64,000 bases of DNA from Gammaproteobacteria bacterium (lineage in GTDB: Bacteria; Pseudomonadota; Gammaproteobacteria; Pseudomonadales; Cellvibrionaceae): positions 124,001 through 188,000 of the forward strand of contig SEBV01000002.1 of NCBI GenBank assembly GCA_004172865.1, written 5' to 3'. The notes under the pieces are model-generated. The model was not told where the DNA came from. It saw nothing but the letters and a program-made list of their open reading frames with translations, and ran no database searches. Positions 37,900 through 45,819 of the stretch are shown here, piece after piece. Made by a program: the position numbers and the translations under genes. The first letter of the stretch is position 1; each line of letters starts with the position of its first letter.

Positions 37900-38649
37900 A
37901 TGCGGATATTTATAAGTCATATATCGGAAGAGTCTGCCATCGCGAATTGTCTTAAAGAATGGGTAGAGTCAACTCTACTTGGCGAGTGCGAAGTTTTTGT
38001 GAGTAGTGATTCTGCGGCGTTACCTGGCGGGGTAAAGTGGCTAGATAAGATCGATGAAGCTCTTGAGGCCGCAGACATGATGCTTGTTATTTGTAGTGAA
38101 AGTTCTATTTCAAGGCCTTGGGTAAATTTTGAAACGGGTTGTGCGTGGAGCAGAAAAATTCCGGTAGTCCCTTTGTGTCACTCTGGTATGGACAAAGGAA
38201 GCCTGCCAAGGCCAATTAGTGATTTTCAAGGAATAAATATTCTTGATCAAGAATTTCCAGAACTACTATTTAATTCTTTGCGCGAGCACCTTGGCATTAA
38301 AAAAATACCCAGAATAAATTTCCAAGAAATGCAGTCCGAGGTCGTTGCTTCGGTTTCAAATACTATAGCTTCGCCAAAACAAAAGGTGATCTCTAGAAGT
38401 AATATTTCATTTGAGAGTGTAAGTGAAGGGGCAATAAATATTCTGCTTTACATGTCAAAGCAAAAAACTAACGTATCATCTAGAACCGTAGCTTCAGATA
38501 ATGAAATTTCCAATCAAAAAGCAATTTACTATCTAGAAGAATTGGAAGAGCTGGAGTTTGTTTCTTCAGATATTAACGTTATGACCGGGGCAAGTTATTT
38601 TGTCGGCTCTAAAGGCCGTAAATTTCTTTTTGAACGGGGGGAATTGTAG
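37900..38649 (+). CDS. TIR-domain protein with C-terminal winged-helix-like region
   Basis: A 249-residue protein. Residues 1-~135 form a TIR domain: it opens RIFISHISEESAIANCLKEW, has VFVSSD..LPGGVKWLDKI (BB-loop region) and the catalytic-type Glu in WVNFETGCAW, then IPVVPL. TIR domains of this kind cleave NAD+ in bacterial defence. Residues ~160-249 look like a small winged helix (NISFESVSEGAINILLYMS, then a helix and YFVGSKGRKFLFE). An attC-like site directly follows the stop codon, so this looks like an integron gene cassette. AGGA at 37891 serves as ribosome site. Confidence 0.85.
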   Translation: MRIFISHISEESAIANCLKEWVESTLLGECEVFVSSDSAALPGGVKWLDKIDEALEAADMMLVICSESSISRPWVNFETGCAWSRKIPVVPLCHSGMDKGSLPRPISDFQGINILDQEFPELLFNSLREHLGIKKIPRINFQEMQSEVVASVSNTIASPKQKVISRSNISFESVSEGAINILLYMSKQKTNVSSRTVASDNEISNQKAIYYLEELEELEFVSSDINVMTGASYFVGSKGRKFLFERGEL

Positions 38650-38658
38650 GTCGTCCGC

Positions 38659-38788
38659 TCCCAACTAATCGCTAAAGCATCGTGCCTTTGGAGCTGGACA
38701 GGTTTTAAATTGCGCTTTCGTGTTTTGCTGCGCAAAATGTTTCCCCACAATCGTAACTTAAAAATTCCCGCTTAGCTCGGCGTTAGGC
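38659..38788 (+). other. attC-like integron recombination site
   Basis: The left end is TCCCAAC (R''), five bases, then GCTAAAGC (L''). The right end is GCTTAGC (L'), five bases, then GTTAGGC (R', 38782-38788), fitting the GTTRRRY core. L'' and L' pair with one extra A, as the extrahelical base of attC sites would require, and the ~130-base length is in the attC range. It lies immediately after a gene stop, and the next gene starts 12 bases beyond the core, as in cassette arrays. No integrase gene is in the window. Confidence 0.7.
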
Positions 38789-38800
38789 TACGGAGCAGAC

Positions 38801-39487
38801 ATGACATCAAGGAAACTTCAAACTAAATTTGATAGGCCAATTTTATTCCGTACATGTGACCGCTATGTTTATGAATCCACGCTAGCGACCGGTTCGATTT
38901 GGATGAGATCAAGTCATTACTATCAAAATATAGAAGATCAAACAAGACAAGATAGATCTGAAGGGGTAAATACAACGCAAACATTAGTGCCGCTGCACTT
39001 TGCTCCTGATTTTGCGCAGCATATTAGTATTGAAGGGCCCGGCACTATTGGTCAGGAAATTATTCCTCACTATATTGCATCCATGCACGGTATAAATATT
39101 ACAGAAGATCTTAGACATAAATTCGGCGGTTACACGCTCGGAATCGTTTGTATCGCAGATCTAGCAGCTGAAATTTTATATCAATCGTCAAAAGTATTGG
39201 CAGTTTCTTCCTATCGGTTTGGCCAAGTTGCATACCAACGAACAGCACTTACTCAGTCATTCGCACCAGCCGGTTCTGCACTCCAGCTTACAGGAACTCC
39301 ATCTGTATATATTAAATCAATAAATACAGATGTTCTTCGAAAAGATCCTGTGGAGCCGTTTATCTCCCAAGACGAATGGCGAATTGCAGTTTTTCCATCT
39401 AGCTACATCAATAACGACTGGAGCGAACCTCTAAAAATCAATGTAGACCCCAAACATTTCTATCGGTATTTAGAACGTGATTATTGA
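38801..39487 (+). CDS. DUF2971-like protein
   Basis: A 228-residue soluble protein. The pattern ILFRTCDRYVYESTLATGSIW followed by a YYQNIEDQTRQDRSEG segment and a late W-R-I-A-V strand resembles DUF2971-type proteins of defence islands, but the match is distant. GGAG lies six bases before the ATG and the attC-like core ends 12 bases upstream, so it would be the next cassette after the TIR gene. Its own attC is not evident: only AAACGCCTCACAAG after the stop is attC-like. Function unknown. Confidence 0.75.
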   Translation: MTSRKLQTKFDRPILFRTCDRYVYESTLATGSIWMRSSHYYQNIEDQTRQDRSEGVNTTQTLVPLHFAPDFAQHISIEGPGTIGQEIIPHYIASMHGINITEDLRHKFGGYTLGIVCIADLAAEILYQSSKVLAVSSYRFGQVAYQRTALTQSFAPAGSALQLTGTPSVYIKSINTDVLRKDPVEPFISQDEWRIAVFPSSYINNDWSEPLKINVDPKHFYRYLERDY

Positions 39488-39602
39488 AAAACGCCTCACA
39501 AGTGACCGTGATGAAAAATTCGCAAACATGACACCAAAGTCGAGTTTTCTGCTTAGCAGATCATTATTTAACTAAATAATGGATTCAAAATAGAGATTTG
39601 GC

Positions 39603-41222
39603 ATGCGTAAGAATAATAATAGAGATCCAAATATGGTTGGCCGAAACGATCCATGTCCATGCGATAGCGGGAAAAAATTTAAACGTTGTCATGGAAGATC
39701 CTACCAATCCAGTTTCATTCCGCCTAATGCCTCAATACTGCAAAAAATAGCCGAACATGAGGCTTATGATCTGCGCAGAAGGGATCAACAGGGCAATGCC
39801 AAACCAATTATTTCAAATATCTTCGGTGACCATCGCCTTGTAGCAGTGAAAGATAGGTTTTACTATTCAAAAAAATGGAAAACTTTCCATGATTTTCTAT
39901 TTCAATATTTGGTTGATGTATTGTTAATCAAAGTGGCTAAGGATGACTTAACTAGGCCTCGAAGTGATCAGCATCCTGTAACTACTTGGTACCAGGATTG
40001 TTGTGAATATAAAAACGCACAGATAAAAATTCCGGGTGAAATAGCAGAATCAAAAATGATTGGGGTAGTAGGCCAATATATGTGGTTGGCATACAGCATT
40101 TATCTCATGACTCATAATGAAAAGCTTCAGCAAGAAATGATCAAACGTCTTGTAAATCATGATTTATTTTGGGGCGCTAATTATGAAGCTCGCGTTTTAT
40201 CGAGTTTTATTTTAGCAGGATTTGAAATTGAACTTGAAGATGAAAGTGATGTTAGGAATTCACATGTAGAGTTTGTTGCAATACATCCTGTAACTAAGAA
40301 GCGCTTTTCTGTGGAGGCTAAGGCAAGACTGCCCAATAAGGAGCATTCAAGTGTTAATATTCAACTTCAAAAAGCTTTAAAAAAGAATTCCATATATCCG
40401 AGAATTGTTTTTATCGATCTTAATTTACCTCAGAATCATAGTGAAGCAACGTGGCCGAATGAGATTGCGTCCGAACTAAAAGAACAGGAAACTAAAATGA
40501 CGGTTTTTGGAAAGCCTGCGCCGCCTGCCTATGTCATAATTTCTAACCATATTCATAACACTTCACTTAACGAAGAAACTAGCAGTGGATATCTTCCAGT
40601 TGGTTTTAAAATAGATGATTTTGCCAAACTTGGCCTCACTACTTTAATTGCAAGACTAGCATCTAGAGAGAAACATAAAGAGGTATTTGACTTACTTGAA
40701 TCATTAAAGCGATTTAGCAAAATTCCTGCTACTTTTGATGGTGAGGTTGAAGATGTCTCCTTCGGTAGGGTGAAAAAGCGTTACCTGATTGGAAGTTATT
40801 ATGAGCTTCCTTTAAATGAGAATAAAGGTAAGGTTAATTGCAGACTTAAAGATGCTACGGTAACCGAGCATGATGGCGGTGTCTATTTAGTTTTTGAAAC
40901 CTCAGGCGGCGATTTAATTTTTCGTGATCAGTTAACTGACCATGAGCTCAATGCTTACAGGCAGCATCCTGATACATTCTTTGGTGTTATACAAAAGAAA
41001 AGCAGAGAGATAAATACGCCATTAGAAATCTATGATTTTTTGTATGAGACTTATAAGAATTCGCCTAAAGAAACTTTGCTTCAGTTTATGAAAGATAGCC
41101 CCAAGTTGAAGGATTTCGAAATGTTGGAACGTGAAACCCTAGTAAATTTATATTGCCAGCATATGGCGGCTAAAATGTTCAATGCGAAAAATACCTCGCA
41201 TACTAGTTCAAATACTGATTGA
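39603..41222 (+). CDS. SEC-C motif protein with a possible PD-(D/E)XK nuclease domain
   Basis: A 539-residue protein. Near the N-terminus GRNDPCPCDSGKKFKRCHG is a SEC-C zinc-binding motif. Around residues 198-250 the run YEARVLSSFILAGFEIELE..HVEFVA..KRFSVEAKAR has the order of a PD-(D/E)XK nuclease core (acidic residue, then E-x-K), similar to restriction-type endonuclease folds. The C-terminal 200 residues are unassigned. The start may be ATG 39603 or ATG 39633, the latter closer to the usual SEC-C N-terminus. Presence in the island suggests DNA restriction or another defence task; this is inference. Confidence 0.75.
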   Translation: MRKNNNRDPNMVGRNDPCPCDSGKKFKRCHGRSYQSSFIPPNASILQKIAEHEAYDLRRRDQQGNAKPIISNIFGDHRLVAVKDRFYYSKKWKTFHDFLFQYLVDVLLIKVAKDDLTRPRSDQHPVTTWYQDCCEYKNAQIKIPGEIAESKMIGVVGQYMWLAYSIYLMTHNEKLQQEMIKRLVNHDLFWGANYEARVLSSFILAGFEIELEDESDVRNSHVEFVAIHPVTKKRFSVEAKARLPNKEHSSVNIQLQKALKKNSIYPRIVFIDLNLPQNHSEATWPNEIASELKEQETKMTVFGKPAPPAYVIISNHIHNTSLNEETSSGYLPVGFKIDDFAKLGLTTLIARLASREKHKEVFDLLESLKRFSKIPATFDGEVEDVSFGRVKKRYLIGSYYELPLNENKGKVNCRLKDATVTEHDGGVYLVFETSGGDLIFRDQLTDHELNAYRQHPDTFFGVIQKKSREINTPLEIYDFLYETYKNSPKETLLQFMKDSPKLKDFEMLERETLVNLYCQHMAAKMFNAKNTSHTSSNTD

Positions 41223-41275
41223 ACCTACCAATGATGTATCGATTTAATTTTAATCAGTGGTCTGCCTTCTTGGAC

Positions 41276-41306
41276 AATGTCCGCTTTTGGCGGAACGTAT
41301 CGAAAC
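41276..41306 (+). repeat. Dispersed repeat, copy 7 (left arm)
   Basis: AATGTCCGCTTTTGGCGGAA, followed by CGTATCGAAAC. The extended match to copies 2 and 3 shows the homology goes beyond the arm itself. Confidence 0.65.
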
Positions 41307-41427
41307 TAAAAATCTCTATATGAAGCTTTGGCAATGATTTAATGCATGAGCACTATAGATGACGATTGCTTACAGTCAATTGCCAAAAACGATGGCCTAA
41401 GTATCTATTTTTTCAAGTAATAAAACT

Positions 41428-41892
41428 ATGACCCTCACATCTTATTTTTTTGCGTTATTGATTTTATTTTTTTTAGTTGTAATTGTTTTGGTTCGTATAA
41501 GGAAAAAATTTCAAGTGTTTTTGGATTCTAGTCCGAGGTCATCAGCTGAAAATTTCGTTTCGGTGAAAATGCAAACTTGGAACAAAACCACGGGGGTAGT
41601 AGAGTCAGCCTACGTTAAAAAGCAAATTAGGTTTGTGGTTGGTGGTGCCGTATATAAATATTCGATCGACGCTGTAGTTGGATACTCTGTCAACGAGAAA
41701 ACCTATGTTTGTAAAGCTTCACCTTATGGATTGTTTGATACTAATCGATTGGATTATGCGAAAAAAATGGAGCGTGCCCTTCTCATGAAAAGAGAAGCCT
41801 CAGTTTATTACGATCCTATATTTCCAGAAAAATCTTTCTATTTGTTTGATTCATTCCGCTCTTGGGATGAATACATATCTTCGATTTCATAA
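41428..41892 (+). CDS. DUF3592-like single-pass membrane protein
   Basis: A 154-residue protein with one N-terminal membrane helix (LTSYFFALLILFFLVVIVLV) and a beta-rich domain. The layout (TWNKTTGVVESAYV, then a tract of strands and a late SVYYDPIFPEKSFYL) fits DUF3592, in which Y-Y-D-P-x-x-P is conserved. No function is known. It stands alone in the island. Confidence 0.7.
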   Translation: MTLTSYFFALLILFFLVVIVLVRIRKKFQVFLDSSPRSSAENFVSVKMQTWNKTTGVVESAYVKKQIRFVVGGAVYKYSIDAVVGYSVNEKTYVCKASPYGLFDTNRLDYAKKMERALLMKREASVYYDPIFPEKSFYLFDSFRSWDEYISSIS

Positions 41893-42441
41893 ACAGGTTG
41901 AGACATCTTCAAATATGAAAATTGGAAATTTTTAACAGCGATTTTTCTTTGTTTGACAGAACAACTGTTTAGTAAAGTAAGAGTGGCAAGGTTAAATACA
42001 GCTATTATTGATGCTCATCTTTAAAGATGATCTTTGAACAGAAAATTTTATTCCATGAACAGTAGTGAGTGCTCATTGTTGATATGCACTTAAATTGGGA
42101 GATAAGTTATCGCTGTAACATTGAAGTGATTGCAACAACAGTAGACATGGCAATGCTTTTTCCCATGTGTATATCCAGACTCCAAGCGATTGGGGTCAAG
42201 GCGCTAATTGTTGCTGAATTCTCATAAAAGAGCACTACTGAATAGAAGGTCACTGGATGCAAATGACCTAGTGATTAATGCGATAACATCCCATGTTATT
42301 TCAATTTCAGCAGCATTGCCTCTCAAAATTGCGTTTTTATTTTTCGCTTCCGTCCATTGTATTTTGAATTCAATAGTTGGCATATGGTTTACGCCCGTTT
42401 CGCAACAAAACATTGGGGAGCTTAAAAGGGCTTCTGTTAAT
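41893..42441. other. Gene-poor stretch between the two halves of the island
   Basis: No sure gene. A perfect 16-bp palindrome TCATCTTTAAAGATGA is at 42015-42030. A 53-residue minus-strand frame (42222-42383, MPTIEFKIQWTEAK..) is open and begins 59 bases after the end of the next gene, but has no recognisable family; I rate it as a weak hypothetical. Confidence 0.45.
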
Positions 42442-42849
42442 TTATCCGTGAGTTACTCCGAGCAACTCGTCTTTCGCCGCTAACCATACGCGATACGGAT
42501 CAACTCGTATAATATTTTGCGGGCGCTCACCGCCCAAAAATCCATTTGCGCCCGCGAACCAATATGCCACACCCCAATCATCTTTCTTATTCAAAAACAA
42601 CGTCAAGATTGGAAACAACTGCGCTAACGGTTGCAGTTTGTTCTGATGAAAAATGTAGGCCGGAAAGAGTTCAATATGGTCGTTGAATACACTAAAGATT
42701 TGATTTGCACTCTTCCACTCAGACAGTTGAATTTTCATAGCAAACGTACTTGCGCCTGCAAGACTTGCAAGTTCGGACGGGGTAAGCCACGTGGAGGATT
42801 CCATAACTTTTTGTCTGGCCTTCACTATCATTTGCCATTCGCAACTCAT
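42442..42849 (-). CDS. DUF2384-like (Xre/MbcA/ParS) antitoxin-type protein
   Basis: About 135 residues. The C-terminal end (YWFAGANGFLGGERPQNIIR then DPYRVWLAA) matches the MbcA/ParS toxin-binding domain, in which W-x-x-x-x-N-x-x-L-x-G-x-x-P is conserved. The N-terminal part (TPSELASLAGASTFAMKIQL) is a small helical DNA-binding-like segment. ATG 42849 with a GAGAG box is preferred to the upstream ATG at 42918. No RES- or Fic-type toxin is adjacent; the gene upstream is of unknown type. Confidence 0.7.
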   Translation of the reverse strand: MSCEWQMIVKARQKVMESSTWLTPSELASLAGASTFAMKIQLSEWKSANQIFSVFNDHIELFPAYIFHQNKLQPLAQLFPILTLFLNKKDDWGVAYWFAGANGFLGGERPQNIIRVDPYRVWLAAKDELLGVTHG

Positions 42850-43029
42850 ATTAAATCTCTCAAAAGAATCATCGTACGCACAACAAGACCATGAACAGAT
42901 TTTGACTAGAATTGTCAAAAACTGAGTGTGCTTAAGACACTTTTTAAAACAGGTTTCGATCTGTACTTTGACAGAAAAAGGGCCCGATAAAGATCAATGC
43001 TATGACGTAAAGTAAACCTCATTTTGAAA

Positions 43030-43380
43030 TTACTCATCACTCCCTTGATCAGGAATTAACGTTTTCAGAAGTGGAGGATACACTTCAGGCTGTACCCCAA
43101 ATAAATAGTATTCCGCGCAGTCTTTGTCTGCCTGAGTTATTTGCCGAGCGTTTTCTGCACCGGTTCGAAAAGGACGCGCATTAAATTTGCCACCACGCGC
43201 TTCCGCTTCCAAGGCGGCATTGAGTACCAGCCAAAGATCGACACGACGTATGGTATTAGTAGCTATCCTATTGCTTCCCCATTTCAATGTCGGAAATGGT
43301 GTCGTCAGGCGTCCACTCGAAGTCATTACTACTTGTCCTTCTGAACAAGCCATCCCCACAAAGCCTTTAACCACTTCCAT
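43030..43380 (-). CDS. Uncharacterised small protein
   Basis: A 116-residue soluble protein with coding-like composition: the stretch TTPFPTLKWGSNRIATNTIR, then WLVLNAALEAEARGGKFNARPF and ADKDCAEYYLFGVQPE. I do not know its family; similar small hypothetical proteins exist in mobile regions of gammaproteobacteria. It may start at the internal Met residue 10. It lies between the DUF2384-like gene and the first HAD gene in the same direction. Confidence 0.65.
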   Translation of the reverse strand: MEVVKGFVGMACSEGQVVMTSSGRLTTPFPTLKWGSNRIATNTIRRVDLWLVLNAALEAEARGGKFNARPFRTGAENARQITQADKDCAEYYLFGVQPEVYPPLLKTLIPDQGSDE

Positions 43381-43422
43381 CTCAAGACTTATCCTCCCGC
43401 ATCTTCTAAAAATTAATTCCGA

Positions 43423-44043
43423 TTATTGCGAAACTGAGCTCACAATTGTTAATACATCACTAAGGTTGCTAATGGTTTGTTCGCAACTTGTGTAGTGCCG
43501 CACTAAGTGCCTCGCATGGAAACCGCAATTAATCGGACCGAGGTAGTCACATTGAAAGTTGTCTCCGACGAATAGTGATTCATTGGCACATATGTTCGTC
43601 GATTCAGAAATCATTCGATAGATTTCTATATCCGGTTTCATAAAACATAACTCGTAACTTAGAAATCTTGAGAATCGAAAGTCACTGAGTAGATTGTCAA
43701 TTGCTTTGCCATATGGCATCGCAAGGTTTGAGCAAATTGCAATTTGTATACCGCGATCTAAAAGAGCTGAAAGAGTCTCTTCTACGTCATCGAAAAGACT
43801 AATTGCGTTCATTTCCTCATCAATTTGATTTTCTAGTTTATTGAGTAAATCGAGGGGCGCTCGAATTTTTAAATGGTCTGCTAGCTCTCGAATTTCGCAA
43901 TTTGAAGTCATTATTTTTCGAGCATCATCTGCGCTTACCTTCCTGCCATGTGCGCGTCCACACTTAATGAGTTGGCGGTAAGGGCTATGGCGAACTGCGT
44001 ATCGAATAAGTGTTCCGAATACGTCGAATATAACGAGTTTCAT
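43423..44043 (-). CDS. HAD-superfamily hydrolase (HAD-IA type)
   Basis: About 206 residues. All four HAD motifs are present: I DVFGT (nucleophile Asp), II CSNLA, III the Lys of FMKPD, IV GDNFQCD. A small helical C1 cap lies between motifs I and II. Such enzymes hydrolyse small phosphorylated molecules or nucleotides. The start MKLVIFD at 44043 is chosen because motif I must be near the N-terminus; an upstream ATG at 44097 is in frame. It is the last gene of the HAD-exonuclease-HAD run. Confidence 0.85.
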   Translation of the reverse strand: MKLVIFDVFGTLIRYAVRHSPYRQLIKCGRAHGRKVSADDARKIMTSNCEIRELADHLKIRAPLDLLNKLENQIDEEMNAISLFDDVEETLSALLDRGIQIAICSNLAMPYGKAIDNLLSDFRFSRFLSYELCFMKPDIEIYRMISESTNICANESLFVGDNFQCDYLGPINCGFHARHLVRHYTSCEQTISNLSDVLTIVSSVSQ

Positions 44044-44145
44044 GTAGTTTTCTTTAAAGGATTTAAAAATATTTTCATCTAATTCGTTATCTAACAATTT
44101 GCAAACGTCAAATAATATTACATTTTTGTTTGTAGTTGATGCTGT

Positions 44146-44715
44146 CTATCGCTTTACCCGCTGCATAATAGCATCACGTAATATTCTGTTGCTGCTTAGC
44201 AAGATTGCGATATTTTTTGCGTCGTCAATTCCGCTATGTGCTCTACCTTCGAAACAAAGACCTTGCATCATTAATGCACGCTCTAGTCCAATTTTATGAC
44301 CGAACTTGCCCGCGAATAATTGCTTAATATTAAAGTGTTGCAATTCTGAGAGTGGATTTGCCAATTCTTTCAAACGGCACTCCATGATAAATTGCGATCT
44401 ATCAAAACCACCCCAAGATCCCCAGACGTCAATCGCATTTTTCATGATCCAAGAATGCAGTTCCAGAAGTACATAAACTAACGGCTTTGCTTGATCAACG
44501 GTAGCTTGCTCGATGCCAGTTAATTGAATACAAAATTCACTCAAATGCGGATTATCAATCGGCATTGCGTAAAGTTGAAGGGAGTCTACTATCACCAAAT
44601 TATCTACTGTTAGGTCGCAAACGACAGCTCCTATTTCAATGATCTCATGCCCCTCGATCATCAACGGCACATCGACGTCGCAAGTACACTCCAAATCTAT
44701 CAATGCTATACGCAT
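44146..44715 (-). CDS. DEDDh 3'-5' exonuclease (ERI-1/KapD-like)
   Basis: About 189 residues. Exo I is IDLECTC (Asp and Glu), Exo II is the Asp in WGGFDRSQF, Exo III is HSGIDDAKN with His and Asp, giving a complete DEDDh set. The early EGHEIIEIGAVVCDL strand pair is typical of ERI-1-like exonucleases, which trim the 3' ends of structured RNA or act on DNA. ATG 44715 has GGAAG seven bases upstream; ATG 44778 is also possible. It lies 102 bases upstream of the last HAD gene. Confidence 0.88.
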   Translation of the reverse strand: MRIALIDLECTCDVDVPLMIEGHEIIEIGAVVCDLTVDNLVIVDSLQLYAMPIDNPHLSEFCIQLTGIEQATVDQAKPLVYVLLELHSWIMKNAIDVWGSWGGFDRSQFIMECRLKELANPLSELQHFNIKQLFAGKFGHKIGLERALMMQGLCFEGRAHSGIDDAKNIAILLSSNRILRDAIMQRVKR

Positions 44716-44804
44716 ATCATCTTCCGATTGTTTACTTAATTTCTTTTTTAAATCGAAAAAATTATTAGTATTAATCATGGCGATTAATTTGAATTCACTT
44801 CATG

Positions 44805-44978
44805 TCACGTTGCGATGCGGCTGGTAAGACCAGTCATCGCAAACGCAACCAAATTTTTGCCATGCTCGATTTCTACACATACCGGATGGACTGAGTCCGC
44901 TTGATCTCGTATTGCACACATGAGACTAATGTTTTCGATAACATATTTTCGCCGCACTTCGAGTAATTTTTTGCACAT
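44805..44978 (-). CDS. Possible small protein (57 residues)
   Basis: A frame from ATG 44978 to TGA reads MCKKLLEVRRKYVIENISL, then CAIRDQADSVHPVC and a C-terminal AFAMTGLTSRIAT. It fills part of the gap between the NIF-like HAD gene and the exonuclease and is co-oriented. No good ribosome site and no family; it could be a chance frame. Confidence 0.35.
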   Translation of the reverse strand: MCKKLLEVRRKYVIENISLMCAIRDQADSVHPVCVEIEHGKNLVAFAMTGLTSRIAT

Positions 44979-45116
44979 ATCAATTCAATGCTCTAAAGCC
45001 AAATATTTGCAAGTGCTCTCAAAAGTGAATTGGAGTGACTATGAACTTTGCACAGATCTTGGGGTTAGTTGCGAGCGCCTGAATATTCCCTTCCAGGTTG
45101 ATAAAACTTACACTAA

Positions 45117-45803
45117 TCAGCTAAACACTCCATGTTCGAGGCGGCCTATCAAATCCATGACATCTTGTGTTCCCGACTTAGACTGCGCATGCGCTAGTGG
45201 AGATTTGTTTTCAAATATTGCTAAAGGGGTTTGCATCCACCGTAGCGCAGCATTCCGGTTGCCGTCCATTAATTCAGTAGCCGCATATTCGATTTTCGCA
45301 GTTCGCCAGCTACCGAGTTCTATCCCCGCAGAAAATTCAAAATTGTCTCGTGATGCATCTTTCAAAGTCTTTAGTTCTTCATTCTCAAATCTTTCCGCAA
45401 GTATTTTGTAGACGCGCCAAAGCTCTTGGTCATTTTCATCGTAAGGTGAATTAAATGAATCAATTTTTATCCAATTTTTTTCTTGCCCACGATGAATGTA
45501 GTCCTGAAAATCATCGATCAAAACTATCCTGTCGCTAATATTTGGATCGATGAAGTTCAGGTTTTTTGTCTTCATGTCCCAAAAAACGTATTCGATTCTT
45601 TCGAACCACTCTGGAGCAAATTTTTCCTCAACCAAAAGCTTGGCAACCTTTCTGAAAATTTGTTCAGGAACTGTGGTAAAGATTACGACACGAGTAGCGA
45701 GAGATTCACATGCAATCAAAAATTCGTACAACCATGGTCTTGGAATCTGACTCACTGCATTAGAGATTAGTGTGCCTTCCAAATCTAAAGCGATCACTTT
45801 CAT
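45117..45803 (-). CDS. HAD-superfamily phosphatase (NIF-like)
   Basis: About 228 residues. Motif I is LDLEGT near residue 6, motif II is FTTV in VVIFTTVPEQ, and motif IV is LIDDFQD. The spacing without a large cap recalls NLI-interacting-factor-like phosphatases, which act on proteins or small molecules. The C-terminal half is a helical extension rich in Glu. ATG 45803 follows the upstream gene's stop by 16 bases with AAGAG before it, so the two are one transcription unit. Confidence 0.8.
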   Translation of the reverse strand: MKVIALDLEGTLISNAVSQIPRPWLYEFLIACESLATRVVIFTTVPEQIFRKVAKLLVEEKFAPEWFERIEYVFWDMKTKNLNFIDPNISDRIVLIDDFQDYIHRGQEKNWIKIDSFNSPYDENDQELWRVYKILAERFENEELKTLKDASRDNFEFSAGIELGSWRTAKIEYAATELMDGNRNAALRWMQTPLAIFENKSPLAHAQSKSGTQDVMDLIGRLEHGVFS

Positions 45804-45819
45804 ATTTGGCTCTTTCGAA

